NCBI GenBank assembly: GCA_903842575.1
Contig: CAIMMM010000170.1
Coordinates: 1 to 36,221, forward strand
Length of the DNA: 36,221 bases
Source of the DNA: an uncultured Bacteroidota bacterium
GTDB taxonomy: Bacteria; Bacteroidota; Bacteroidia; Flavobacteriales; Flavobacteriaceae
Direction: 5' to 3'
Within the stretch, counting starts at the first letter, position 1; each line of letters opens with the position of its first letter. The translations under genes were made by a program, and so were the position numbers. Under the pieces are notes generated by a model. The model saw nothing but the letters and a program-made list of their open reading frames with translations, did no database searches and was not told the origin of the DNA. This document shows, in pieces, positions 16,242 to 25,469 of this stretch.

Positions 16242-17463
16242 CAGTATCATATTCGTAAATTTCTTTATGGAAAGCATTTTTCATTTTAGTACTATCAAAC
16301 TCTTTTTCACTATTAGCAATAACAATAGTTGCCACACCATTACCTATAAAATTGGTTATTGAACGCGCTTCACTCATAAACCTATCCACGCCAAGTAGCA
16401 ATGCTAAACCTTCAATTGGAATTACTTTTACTGCAGAAAGAGTTGAAGCGAGGACGATAAATCCACTACCTGTAACTCCAGCCGCACCTTTGGAAGTTAT
16501 CATTAGTACACAAATGATTGTTCCCATTTGCGCCCAACTTAGATCAACATTATATACTTGTGCTAAAAATAAAACAGCCATCGAAAGATAGATTGTAGTT
16601 CCGTCAAGATTGAACGAATATCCTGCAGGGACAACTAAACCAACAACAGATTTGGAACACCCCATTTTTTCTAACTTTTCCATCAAAGAAGGCAGTGCAC
16701 TTTCGGATGAGGATGTTCCTAGTACGATTAATAGTTCTTCTTTTATGTAATTTAAAAATTTAAAAATACTGATTTTGTAATATTTAAGGATGTATCCTAA
16801 AATCACAAAAACAAATAATGCCATTGTAATATATATTGTTATCATTAATTTTGCTAAAGGAATTAATGAAGTAATACCATATTTACCTACTGTATAAGCA
16901 ATTCCTCCAAAAGCGCCAATTGGTGCAAACAACATTATAAAGTGAAGTGCTTTAAAAACATATTTCGATACAAAAACAAGCTTGTTTTTGATGTTGTCCC
17001 TATGCTTATATTTGTTTAAGAAAATTCCAAAAAGTATTGAAAAAAGAAGCACTTGTATGATTAAGCTACTTTTTATAAAACTCCAAAAACAAAAGGTTTC
17101 GGCACTTGTAGTATAATTTGAAGCTTCGCTAGATTGTGCTACCATAGTTGTAACGCCACTTCCTGGTTGAATAATCCAAGTTACGACAACTCCTATTAAT
17201 AACGCTAATGTTGTGACAATTTCAAAGTATAATAAAGCTTTTCCTCCAACTCGCCCCACTTGTTTTACACTTCCCATTCCGCTAATTCCAAGTGAAATAG
17301 TTAGAAAAATTATTGGTGTTATAAATAGTTTTACTACATCAGTAAAATAGGTTCCTAATGGTTGCATTTTTATAGCCAGTTCGGGAGAAGAAAGGCCAAA
17401 TAACGCCCCAAAGAAAATAGCGGCTAAAACCCAAGTGGTTAAATTTTTATGAGCTTGTTTCAT
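16231..17463 (-). CDS. Dicarboxylate/amino acid:cation symporter (DctA-like)
   Basis: This is an inner membrane symporter of the DAACS family (410 residues, many hydrophobic segments). Family signatures are present: the serine-rich re-entrant loop TSSSESALPSLMEKL, PAGYSFNLDGTTIYLSMA, TSKGAAGVTGSGF, and DRFMSEARSITNFIGNGVA near the end. The last motif is closer to C4-dicarboxylate carriers (DctA) than to glutamate carriers, as I recall them. It starts immediately after the GH3 stop with no spacing and overlaps the esterase start by 11 bases, so it is firmly built into the operon. A dicarboxylate carrier inside a glycan locus is unusual. Confidence 0.9.
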   Translation of the reverse strand: MKQAHKNLTTWVLAAIFFGALFGLSSPELAIKMQPLGTYFTDVVKLFITPIIFLTISLGISGMGSVKQVGRVGGKALLYFEIVTTLALLIGVVVTWIIQPGSGVTTMVAQSSEASNYTTSAETFCFWSFIKSSLIIQVLLFSILFGIFLNKYKHRDNIKNKLVFVSKYVFKALHFIMLFAPIGAFGGIAYTVGKYGITSLIPLAKLMITIYITMALFVFVILGYILKYYKISIFKFLNYIKEELLIVLGTSSSESALPSLMEKLEKMGCSKSVVGLVVPAGYSFNLDGTTIYLSMAVLFLAQVYNVDLSWAQMGTIICVLMITSKGAAGVTGSGFIVLASTLSAVKVIPIEGLALLLGVDRFMSEARSITNFIGNGVATIVIANSEKEFDSTKMKNAFHKEIYEYDTDEI

Positions 17464-19689
17464 TTATTTTATTAATTCAAAATTACTTCTCAATCTAATA
17501 TCTGATGATGATGACCCGATCATCAAATCAAATTCTCCAACTTCTGATTTGAATTCTAATTGGTCATTATAAAAAGCTAATTTTTGGTTGTCAATTATAA
17601 ATTTTATTGTTTTGGTTTCACCAACTTCGAGATTTATTTTTTTGAAATCTTTTAGCTCTATAATTGGACGAATTACTGAGCCTACTTTGTCTCGAAGGTA
17701 CAATTGCACCACTTCTTCTCCGATAAATTTTCCTGTATTGGTAAGGGTAATAGTAACTTCTATAGTTTCGTTACTTTTCATTTTTTGTTTGGATAACTTT
17801 AAATCAGAATATTGGAAAGTGGTATAGCTCAGTCCAAACCCAAATGGGAATTTAGGAGAATTTAGTAAATCAGTGTAGGCAGAAACATAGTTCGTATTGG
17901 TTTCATTTCTGGCGGGTCTTCCTGTGTTAAAATGATTATAATAGATTGGAATTTGACCTTCCTCTCTCGGAAAACTTATAGGTAATTTCCCTGATGGATT
18001 GTAATCGCCAAAAAGCACATCTGCAATGGCGTTTCCTGCCTCTGAACCTAACCACCAAGTGTAAACAATTGTTGGCATATTGTCGGCAGTCCAATTAAAA
18101 ATTAAAGGGCGACCTGCATTTATTAAAATTACGATTGGTTTTCCTGTTTTTTGCAATTCTTTTATCAAATCTTCCTGCACACTTGGTAAATGTATGTTGC
18201 TTTTGCTTTTAGCTTCACCAGTCATATTCCAACGCTCTCCAATACTCAAAATTACCAAATCGGCTTGATTAGCAATAGCAATAGCTTCTTGAAAACCAGT
18301 TTTGTCATCACTTTGAATTCCACAACCTTTGGCATAAAGTAATTTGGTATTTTTACCTACTTTATTTTCTAACCCTTCCCATTGTGAAACGATATACGTA
18401 CTATCTACATCTTTTAAATCGATTGCCCAAAAACCGTGATTGGCTCTTTTTAGTTTCACCATAGGCCCTATAAATGCAATAGTTTTGGTCTCTTTTGAAA
18501 GGGGCAAAAGATGTTGCTCATTTTTCAATAAAACAATGCTTTTAGTTGCCATTTCACGTGCAATTCGAGTGTGTTCTGGATTGTTTAATGTCGTTTTTTC
18601 TCTTTCTGAATTTGAATATCGAAATGGATCATCAAACAATCCTAATTCAAATTTTTTGTAAAGAATTCTTTTTACGGCATCATCAATAAGTGTAATTGAA
18701 ATCTTTTTTTCTTTGACTAATTGTGCTAAATTATTGAGGTATGAATTACTTTCCATGTCTATATCAGAACCAGCGGTAATGGCTTGATATGCGGCTTCTT
18801 TATTATCTTTAGAATAGCCATGATTAATCATTTCACCAATGGAGCCCCAATCAGAAACTACAAAACCTTTAAAATTCCATTTTCCTTTTAAAATATACCT
18901 TTGTAAATACTTATTTCCAGTTGCTGGAATTCCATTTATATCATTGAATGAATTCATAATGGTGGCTGCGCCAGCATCAACAGCAGCCTTAAATGGAGGA
19001 AGATACGTTTCCCACAGCATTCTGTCGCTCATGTCTACAGAATTGTATTCTCGCCCGCCAATAACTGCACCATAAGCTGCAAAATGTTTAGCACATGCCA
19101 TAACAGAATTCAAATCACCTAATTTTTTTCCTTGAAATCCTTTTACACGGGCATAAGCAATTTTGGAGCCGAGATAGGTGTCTTCTCCTGCGCCTTCCAT
19201 GACTCTTCCCCAACGAGGATCACGAACAATATCAACCATTGGTGCAAATGTCCAATGAATTCCTGATGCAGCCATTTCTGTAGCTCCAATTCTGGCAGAA
19301 AGTTCAATTGCTGTTAAATCCCAACTTGCTGCTTCTGCTAGGGGAATTGGGAATGTGGTTTTATATCCGTGAATAGCGTCTAAACCAAATAGCAAAGGAA
19401 TTTTTAAACGAGACTGCATTGCTAATTCTTGATATTGTCTAGTATAGGTTGCTCCTAGAACACTAAGCATAGAACCCAATTTGCCTGATTTAATTTCGTT
19501 TTGTTTGTTAGGATTTATGGTAATGGGACCGGTTGCGGCATTGTCTCCAGCATATTGATTCATTTGACCAATTTTCTCCTCGAGGGTCATTTGTTTTAGT
19601 AAAATAGAAACTTTTTGATCAATAGTCTTTTGTTGTGCAAATACAATAGAAAATGAAAGTAGTAGAAAAGGGAGTAGTATGATTTTCAT
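17464..19689 (-). CDS. bglX: GH3 beta-glucosidase, periplasmic
   Basis: This exo-acting beta-glucosidase releases glucose from the non-reducing end of beta-linked oligosaccharides. The 741 residues begin with a signal peptide (cleavage near FAQQ, 17-20). The GH3 barrel has LLFGLDAIHGYKTTFP, DIVRDPRWGRVMEGAGED, CAKHFAAYGA and GFVVSDWGSI, with nucleophile D280. The alpha/beta sandwich domain and a C-terminal fibronectin-like domain (about 660-741) complete the usual BglX layout. No lipobox is present, so a periplasmic location is likely. It lies 63 bases after the GH30 gene and abuts the symporter. Confidence 0.94.
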   Translation of the reverse strand: MKIILLPFLLLSFSIVFAQQKTIDQKVSILLKQMTLEEKIGQMNQYAGDNAATGPITINPNKQNEIKSGKLGSMLSVLGATYTRQYQELAMQSRLKIPLLFGLDAIHGYKTTFPIPLAEAASWDLTAIELSARIGATEMAASGIHWTFAPMVDIVRDPRWGRVMEGAGEDTYLGSKIAYARVKGFQGKKLGDLNSVMACAKHFAAYGAVIGGREYNSVDMSDRMLWETYLPPFKAAVDAGAATIMNSFNDINGIPATGNKYLQRYILKGKWNFKGFVVSDWGSIGEMINHGYSKDNKEAAYQAITAGSDIDMESNSYLNNLAQLVKEKKISITLIDDAVKRILYKKFELGLFDDPFRYSNSEREKTTLNNPEHTRIAREMATKSIVLLKNEQHLLPLSKETKTIAFIGPMVKLKRANHGFWAIDLKDVDSTYIVSQWEGLENKVGKNTKLLYAKGCGIQSDDKTGFQEAIAIANQADLVILSIGERWNMTGEAKSKSNIHLPSVQEDLIKELQKTGKPIVILINAGRPLIFNWTADNMPTIVYTWWLGSEAGNAIADVLFGDYNPSGKLPISFPREEGQIPIYYNHFNTGRPARNETNTNYVSAYTDLLNSPKFPFGFGLSYTTFQYSDLKLSKQKMKSNETIEVTITLTNTGKFIGEEVVQLYLRDKVGSVIRPIIELKDFKKINLEVGETKTIKFIIDNQKLAFYNDQLEFKSEVGEFDLMIGSSSSDIRLRSNFELIK

Positions 19690-19752
19690 ATTTGAATAAC
19701 TATTTTTATCCTTGTTGAAAAAAAGAAGGGATAATCATTAGAAATTATTAAT

Positions 19753-21210
19753 TTAATAAATCAATGTTTGAATAGCATGTGGTAAAATAGAAACCTCAGC
19801 AGCCTTAGTGCCAATGCATAAATAATAATTTACTTTTTTATCACTTTGGTTCATAATAATTGTAACTACTTTTCCGGTCTTGTTAAGAAAAGAAGTGGTT
19901 AATAGTTGACTTCTACTGCCCACACTGCTAATTCTTTTTGCACCACTTTCAATAAATTTTGAGAAATGCCCTAAGTAATAGTAGGAAGGTGTATAAGTTA
20001 ATTCTCCGGTGGTTGTATTTCCATGAATGGGAGCAAAACAATAATTTTGAACGTGATTTGGTCCGCCATTTTCATCAAGAAGGATATTCCAATCAGTCCA
20101 TCCTACAGTTCCATTATTAAAGTCATTAATCATGGAGCGACCATATCGCTCTCCGTTGGCCCAAAGTTGTAGTTTTTCGGTTTTGAAAGTTTCAACACAA
20201 CCTTCGGTAAATAGTAAATTTTTGTTGGGATACATTTCATTTACTTTCCCAATATTTTCAAACATCGGATTACCGCCTGTCCAGTTTTCATACCAATGAA
20301 AACCTATTCCCCAAACATATTTAGCAGCTTCTGTATCGTCAAGGATAGTTGCAGAACGTTGTGAGATTAAATCTCTGTTATGATCCCAGATGGTTATTTT
20401 TTTATCTCCAAGGCCTGATTTTCTTAAAGTTGGACCAAGGTAATTTTTAAGAAAATCGCGTTCTTCCTCAGCAGAATAAATGCATGATTCCCAACGTTGG
20501 GTTGCCATTGGTTCGTTTTGAATGGTTAAACCCCAAATTGGAATTCCTTCTTTTTGGTAAGCATTTATAAACTTAACGTAATAGTTTGCCCACGATTGAT
20601 AATATTCTGGACGCAGTTTCCCGCCTTTAAGCATGGAAGCATTATCTTTCATAAAGGCTGGTGGCGACCATGGACTTACATATAAAGTTGCTTCTTTACC
20701 TATTAATTCTATTGCTTTTTTTATTAATGGAATTCGGAATTTTTTATCGTGGTCAATAGAAAATGTTTTCAAAGCTTTATCGCCTTCCGTCACATAAGTG
20801 TACATATCTGAGCTAAAATCGCAACTATTAATGTTGGTTCTTATCAATGTATAGCCAATTCCTTTATCTTTTGAATAATAAGCTTCAAGAAATTCTTGTT
20901 GTTTATTTTGAGGTAATTTTGCAAAAACTTCAGCGGAAGCATCAGTTATTGCCCCTCCAATTCCGAGGAATGTTTGAAAAGTTTTATTTGGATTTACAAA
21001 AATACAGATTTGGGTTTCAAGTGGTTGTTTGAATTCTTTGAAAACAAGATTATCTGTTTTGGTTAATCGCAGGTTTGTACTATCAGCAGAAGTATAAACG
21101 GTTACGGTTCTGTTTTTTATTGAAAATAATGTTGCTCCAATTTTTTTTTTTTCTTGTGAAAAAGAAGCTAATGTATGAATCAATAAAAAGGATATTATTA
21201 TATTTTTCAT
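19753..21210 (-). CDS. GH30 family glucanase/glucosidase, secreted
   Basis: This is a clan-A glycoside hydrolase of family 30, probably acting on beta-1,6- or related beta-glucan; the subfamily (GH30_1 or GH30_3) cannot be fixed by eye. A signal peptide is present (cleavage near ASFSQ, 15-19). FLGIGGAITDASAE (81-94), SPWSPPAFMKDN (179-190), acid/base E233 in TIQNEPM and nucleophile E336 in LLFTEGCVE are all in place. The C-terminal beta domain follows. Codons 20-24 lie in a run of 12 A on the coding strand (21141-21152), just after the signal peptide. It starts 9 bases after the upstream GH30 gene. In B. theta, GH30 plus GH3 next to SusC/SusD serve beta-1,6-glucan use. Confidence 0.9.
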   Translation of the reverse strand: MKNIIISFLLIHTLASFSQEKKKIGATLFSIKNRTVTVYTSADSTNLRLTKTDNLVFKEFKQPLETQICIFVNPNKTFQTFLGIGGAITDASAEVFAKLPQNKQQEFLEAYYSKDKGIGYTLIRTNINSCDFSSDMYTYVTEGDKALKTFSIDHDKKFRIPLIKKAIELIGKEATLYVSPWSPPAFMKDNASMLKGGKLRPEYYQSWANYYVKFINAYQKEGIPIWGLTIQNEPMATQRWESCIYSAEEERDFLKNYLGPTLRKSGLGDKKITIWDHNRDLISQRSATILDDTEAAKYVWGIGFHWYENWTGGNPMFENIGKVNEMYPNKNLLFTEGCVETFKTEKLQLWANGERYGRSMINDFNNGTVGWTDWNILLDENGGPNHVQNYCFAPIHGNTTTGELTYTPSYYYLGHFSKFIESGAKRISSVGSRSQLLTTSFLNKTGKVVTIIMNQSDKKVNYYLCIGTKAAEVSILPHAIQTLIY

Positions 21211-21219
21211 TTTTATGTT

Positions 21220-22977
21220 TTACCAAATGTAAGTTCCAACAGCACCAGCATCTAGTGATATTGTAATCCATTCTCCGTTATATTTTATGTTAAAAGTTTC
21301 GGTTGTACTACCATCATTTTCAACAATAAGCACTTTTTTGCCAGCCGGTGTTTTAAAAGCTACATTACTTAAATTTCCACTAATATTTGATGCAATCCTA
21401 ATAGAGCCATTTGGGACAAATTTTGAAGCGTGTGCAATATTGTAATACGCTACATTTCGAGTATAACTTGAACTATTATTAATTGTAATTGCACCTTTAC
21501 ATTGTGTGCAACCGCCAGATGTGTGTGGGCCAAAGGATGAATCATTTGCTAAATTCCATTGCAATGCATTTACACTCCAATTTCGCATGGAACCAATAAT
21601 AATATTTTTCACATTCCATTTTAAATCTCCCCCGAAGCCACCAACAGAAGACGTCCATTGCTCTGTAAAATAGACCTTTTTATTGGGAAAAGCATCATGT
21701 ACAGTTGACAATGCGCTAATGTCTCCACCGTATAAATGAAAAGCCGAACCATCAACATATGGATAAGCTAAAGCATCATTTAATATGCTAATTGGATAAC
21801 TAGGAACATCACAATTGTGATCGTAACTAACAATTTTAGTTGTTATGCTTGCATTTTGAAATGCCAATCCTAGTTTTTTTATAAAACTAAGTTGCTGTGC
21901 TGCCGACATTGACATGCTAGGATTGTTATTTGGATTCAAAGGTTCGTTTTGAGGGCAAATGGCATCTATCGTTATGCCATGTGATTGCATGCCTTGAATG
22001 TATTTTACAAAGTAAGTGGCGTAGGAATTATAATAGGCAGCAAACAATGTACTGCCAACAGAAGTGTAATTTGTTTTCATCCATAATGGTGCTGACCATG
22101 GAACTGCCATTATTTTTATATTAGGATTAATGAGTAAAATTTCATTAAGTAAAAGAATTAATTCATTATCAGGTGTAAGACTAAAGTTTGTTTGGGGCGT
22201 GTCTATTTGACCATTTGGGAGGTCATTATAGCTAAAAACAGAGGAGTTCAAATCCGAAGCGCCAATACTAATTCGTAGATAGCTTATTCCAATAGAATTG
22301 GTTGAATTTCCAAAAAGTTCTTGTAATAATTCTTGTTTTTTTGTTGGACTCAAAGAGTTGATTACCGCTGCACTTCCGCCTGTTAAAGTATAGCCAAATC
22401 CATCAATTGTTTGAAAAGTTTGATTTTCATCCACATCAATAGTTTGAAAACTATTAGCAATAGTTCCGAATAGTTGAATTGTGTTTTGTTTTTGAAGTAA
22501 TACCGATTGATCTCCTTTTGTTAACCAAATATCAAGTTCACTAGTAATATTACCGTTGTCTAGAATTGTTCCAATAGCAGTTATTGGTAAAGTGTTAGAA
22601 GTGTTATTTGAAGTTACTGTGCCTGTTAATGAAAATGTTTCTGTCAATTCTCCAATTGAATCATTATTGGTTGGAATATTTACAGTTATTGATGTTTGAC
22701 CAGCAGGTATAGATGCGGTAGATGTAGTTACGGTGTAATCGTCAATTGAAGCAGTATTAGGTGTAGTAACAAAATCTATTGTAGTGGCAAAAGGGCTTGT
22801 TTTACTTAGTGTTATTGTAAAAATCACATCGGATCCTTCTGTAACAGGAGTGCTTGTAATACTTATTACTGGTTTTGTAGCAATTGCTGTATCTCCATTT
22901 GAAGATGAGCATTTAGAGAGAAAAGCAGTAAACGTTATAAAAAGTAAAAGTTTCATAAATTTATTTATAGTTACCAT
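21220..22977 (-). CDS. Calx-beta domain / GH30 hydrolase lipoprotein
   Basis: This is a two-part lipoprotein of 585 residues. After a lipoprotein signal (FLSKC, C23) comes a Calx-beta-like Ig domain at about 36-142 (PVTEGSDVIFTITLS, SIDDYTV, IPAGQTSITVNIP). A GH30 catalytic domain spans about 170-585. It has QTIDGFGYTLTGGSA, VPWSAPLWMKTN, acid/base E345 in CPQNEPLNP and nucleophile E439 in VYFTEQW. It is clearly diverged from the neighbouring GH30, so the two probably cut different linkages. The lipid anchor suggests it acts at the cell surface, with the second GH30 in the periplasm; this split is inference. A second start at residue 8 (position 22956) is possible. It begins 5 bases after the preceding gene. 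Confidence 0.88.
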   Translation of the reverse strand: MVTINKFMKLLLFITFTAFLSKCSSSNGDTAIATKPVISITSTPVTEGSDVIFTITLSKTSPFATTIDFVTTPNTASIDDYTVTTSTASIPAGQTSITVNIPTNNDSIGELTETFSLTGTVTSNNTSNTLPITAIGTILDNGNITSELDIWLTKGDQSVLLQKQNTIQLFGTIANSFQTIDVDENQTFQTIDGFGYTLTGGSAAVINSLSPTKKQELLQELFGNSTNSIGISYLRISIGASDLNSSVFSYNDLPNGQIDTPQTNFSLTPDNELILLLNEILLINPNIKIMAVPWSAPLWMKTNYTSVGSTLFAAYYNSYATYFVKYIQGMQSHGITIDAICPQNEPLNPNNNPSMSMSAAQQLSFIKKLGLAFQNASITTKIVSYDHNCDVPSYPISILNDALAYPYVDGSAFHLYGGDISALSTVHDAFPNKKVYFTEQWTSSVGGFGGDLKWNVKNIIIGSMRNWSVNALQWNLANDSSFGPHTSGGCTQCKGAITINNSSSYTRNVAYYNIAHASKFVPNGSIRIASNISGNLSNVAFKTPAGKKVLIVENDGSTTETFNIKYNGEWITISLDAGAVGTYIW

Positions 22978-22982
22978 ATTTG

Positions 22983-23828
22983 CTATTTAAAATTTACTTC
23001 AATATAAACAGGAAGATGGTCAGATGGATATTTCATATCTTTTGAATCGCTTAATATGGCATATTTTATGACTTTGCAATTAGATTTTTTTGATATAAAA
23101 ATATAATCAATCAATTTAGTTACTGCTTCATTGTGTTTGAAGTTATTGAATGTTCCCGATGGGCCAAAAGGACTTTCCTTTGATATATCACGGCTATCAT
23201 CCATTACTTTTTTTAATTCGATAATTCTTTCGGTATTGGGTTCTGAATTAAAATCGCCCATAAACATTACTTGATATTTCTCGGAATTTAAAGACTCTAT
23301 TTTTGAAAGAATAAGTTGAATTCCCTTGGTTCTTGCTTCTTCGCCTATATGGTCTAAATGAGTATTGAATACCCAAAAAGGCGTTTTTGTTTTTTTATCT
23401 ATAAATAAAGCGTAGGTGCAAACTCTATTACAAGCAGCATCCCAACCTTTTGAAATTTCATTAGGAGTTTCAGACAGCCAAAAAGTATTTGTTTCTTTAA
23501 TAGCAAACCGTTCTTTTTTATAAAAAATATTTGACGATTCTCCTTTCCCGATTCCTTCTCTTCCCATTCCAACATTGTCATATTGAGAAAGAAGTGAACT
23601 AATGTCTATTACTTGATTTGGTTTTGCTTCTTGAATTCCAAAAATATCAGGTTCGTAAAATTGGATTTGTGAAGTAAAGTAGTCTTTGCGATGCGTCCAA
23701 TCATTTTCTCCATCAACTGCTACATCAAGGCGAATATTATAGGTCATCAATTTGATGGTTTGACAATTTGCCATTACACCATTGATAAAAATAACTAGAA
23801 ATACTATTAATTTATTGAAATACTTCAT
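22983..23828 (-). CDS. Secreted endonuclease/exonuclease/phosphatase (EEP) family protein
   Basis: This is a metal-dependent phosphodiesterase or phosphatase of the DNase I-like fold. The ATG at 23828 gives a signal peptide (MKYFNKLIVFLVIFINGVMA), so it is chosen over an in-frame ATG six codons upstream (23846). Its 281 residues carry the family motifs: LMTYNIRLD (N31), DIFGIQEAKP (E67), FNTHLDH (H157), FMGDFNSEPN (D192, N194), LIDYIFIS (D241) and SDHLPVY (D270, H271). Because it is exported and sits in a glycan operon, DNA repair is unlikely. Removal of phosphodiester decorations from the glycan is possible but unproven. A hairpin lies just upstream, separating it from susD. Confidence 0.88.
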   Translation of the reverse strand: MKYFNKLIVFLVIFINGVMANCQTIKLMTYNIRLDVAVDGENDWTHRKDYFTSQIQFYEPDIFGIQEAKPNQVIDISSLLSQYDNVGMGREGIGKGESSNIFYKKERFAIKETNTFWLSETPNEISKGWDAACNRVCTYALFIDKKTKTPFWVFNTHLDHIGEEARTKGIQLILSKIESLNSEKYQVMFMGDFNSEPNTERIIELKKVMDDSRDISKESPFGPSGTFNNFKHNEAVTKLIDYIFISKKSNCKVIKYAILSDSKDMKYPSDHLPVYIEVNFK

Positions 23829-23850
23829 CTTTTTATAAATTCCCACTGAT

Positions 23851-23874
23851 GCTTCTATTTAAAAAAATAGAAGC
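23851..23874. other. Hairpin between susD-like and EEP genes
   Basis: GCTTCTATTT (23851-23860) pairs perfectly with AAATAGAAGC (23865-23874) around four A. On the minus strand no T run follows, so it is not a classic terminator. It sits 23 bases before the EEP start, where it could protect or process the mRNA between susCD and the enzyme genes. Confidence 0.55.
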
Positions 23875-23951
23875 AAAAATGGAAAAAACTAACTATTGAA
23901 AAAAAATTAACTCACTTAAAAGCAAGGATTATTCGTGGTATGCCAAGGGTT

Positions 23952-25451
23952 TTAATAACCAGGATTTTGTGTTAAATTCGGATTATTATCCAAAACGCCT
24001 TGTGGTACAGGCCAAGCCAAATCATTTGGAATTAAATTGTTGACATAAGGCATTGGAGTTTCGGTAGTTATTCCTGTTGTCTGATTATAAACAGGGTAGG
24101 TTTGTTGAGATAAGACCTCTATTGATTTTCCTTCTCTTTTTAAATCAAACCATCTTTGTCCTTCATGTGCTAATTCTAAAAATCGTTCTTTAAGAATTTT
24201 ATTAATAGCATCATCCATTGAAGTTGCTGGGGCAACATTTGCCAAAGTAACCCTAGTTCTAATTTGATTAACAATTGCCATCGCTCCCGTTAAATTATCA
24301 GTGTGAGCCAATGCTTCTGCTTTTAATAACATAATATCTGCCAAACGGAAAAGATAAAAATTCTGAGTGCCGTCGGTTTTTCTCATTTTCCAAGGATACG
24401 GAAATTGAGCATATGTTGCCCAATAAGGATCGGCAAAAGTTGTTGGAAATCTTTTTATTGTTGAAAGTCTTCTTTTAGTATCAGCATTAGCGATAAATGC
24501 ATTGTATAATGTGTGAGATGGCGTATTGAATTTTTTCCAATTTTGACCTAAAAATACATCCGTACACCATGCATAAATGTTACTTCCATTTCCTTCTCCA
24601 TTAACTTCCCAAATGGATTCTGCATTTCCTTCATGATTGCTATCAAATAAATGATCATAGGTAGGTAATAATGTATAACCACCTGCAATAACGGCATCAG
24701 AATATTGAATCACTTTTGCCCAATCAGGATTTGGCATAGTTGCATATACTTTTGCTAGTAAGGCATTAGCGGCATTTTTACTTGCTTTATATTTGCTTGA
24801 TGCCGATGAAGTTGAAGTTGGTGCTTTCGCTAAAGCAACTTCGCAATCGGCAATTATCGCTGCATAGACTTCTGCTATTGGTTTTCTAGCTGGGTATAAA
24901 GAAGGATAAACAGTTTCAAAATTTTCATTATTTATAGAGGAAACGTATTGTGTTACTATAGGAAAATCGCCCCAAGTTTGAACCGCTTGAAAACGAGTTA
25001 ATGCTCTAATTAATGATGCTTCACCAATCATTTCATCTTTTCTTTCTTGTGTTAAATCGGGCACATCATTCACATAATTAATGACCAGATTACATCGTTT
25101 TACAAAATCATTTAACCAATTCCAATCTCTTGCAACAACATAGTTGGTAGCAATAATTCGGTATTGTTCTATTTGGAAAAAAGCGTCTTGATCTGCACCC
25201 GCGTATGCTACATCAGCACCCGCATCTCCAAGAAAGAAATAATCAAACTGCCAATATTCTATTCCAAAAGAATTGTAACATGATTTTATTGCTAATTCTG
25301 CATCTGCAGCAGTTGTTATGACTTGCTCTTCTTGAGGTGGGCTAATTTCATCAGTTATTGGTTCTGTGTTTAAAACATCACTACATGATGTAAGCAATAA
25401 AGCACTTATACTTAACAAAAGTGTTATTTTTAAATTCATCAATTTTTTCAT
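23952..25451 (-). CDS. SusD/RagB-like nutrient-binding outer membrane lipoprotein
   Basis: This is the lid and glycan-binding partner of the SusC importer. The lipoprotein signal is MKKLMNLKITLLLSISALL followed by LTSC (C23). SusD features are a helical TPR-like body, RDWNWLNDFVKRCNLVINYV, GEASLIRALTRF, FRLADIMLLKAEALAH and ERFLELAHEGQRWFDLKRE near the C-terminus. It ends with NPNLTQNPGY, a common SusD ending. The 499-residue length is typical. It begins 18 bases after the SusC stop. Whether it binds alpha- or beta-glucan cannot be told from sequence. Confidence 0.95.
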   Translation of the reverse strand: MKKLMNLKITLLLSISALLLTSCSDVLNTEPITDEISPPQEEQVITTAADAELAIKSCYNSFGIEYWQFDYFFLGDAGADVAYAGADQDAFFQIEQYRIIATNYVVARDWNWLNDFVKRCNLVINYVNDVPDLTQERKDEMIGEASLIRALTRFQAVQTWGDFPIVTQYVSSINNENFETVYPSLYPARKPIAEVYAAIIADCEVALAKAPTSTSSASSKYKASKNAANALLAKVYATMPNPDWAKVIQYSDAVIAGGYTLLPTYDHLFDSNHEGNAESIWEVNGEGNGSNIYAWCTDVFLGQNWKKFNTPSHTLYNAFIANADTKRRLSTIKRFPTTFADPYWATYAQFPYPWKMRKTDGTQNFYLFRLADIMLLKAEALAHTDNLTGAMAIVNQIRTRVTLANVAPATSMDDAINKILKERFLELAHEGQRWFDLKREGKSIEVLSQQTYPVYNQTTGITTETPMPYVNNLIPNDLAWPVPQGVLDNNPNLTQNPGY

Positions 25452-25469
25452 AGTTTCTATTTTTTATTA

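Noticed and set aside
19690..19752. TTATCC...GGATAA pairing between GH30 and GH3 genes as a terminator
   Set aside because: The stem is short and interrupted with a long loop; the surrounding genes appear to form one operon.
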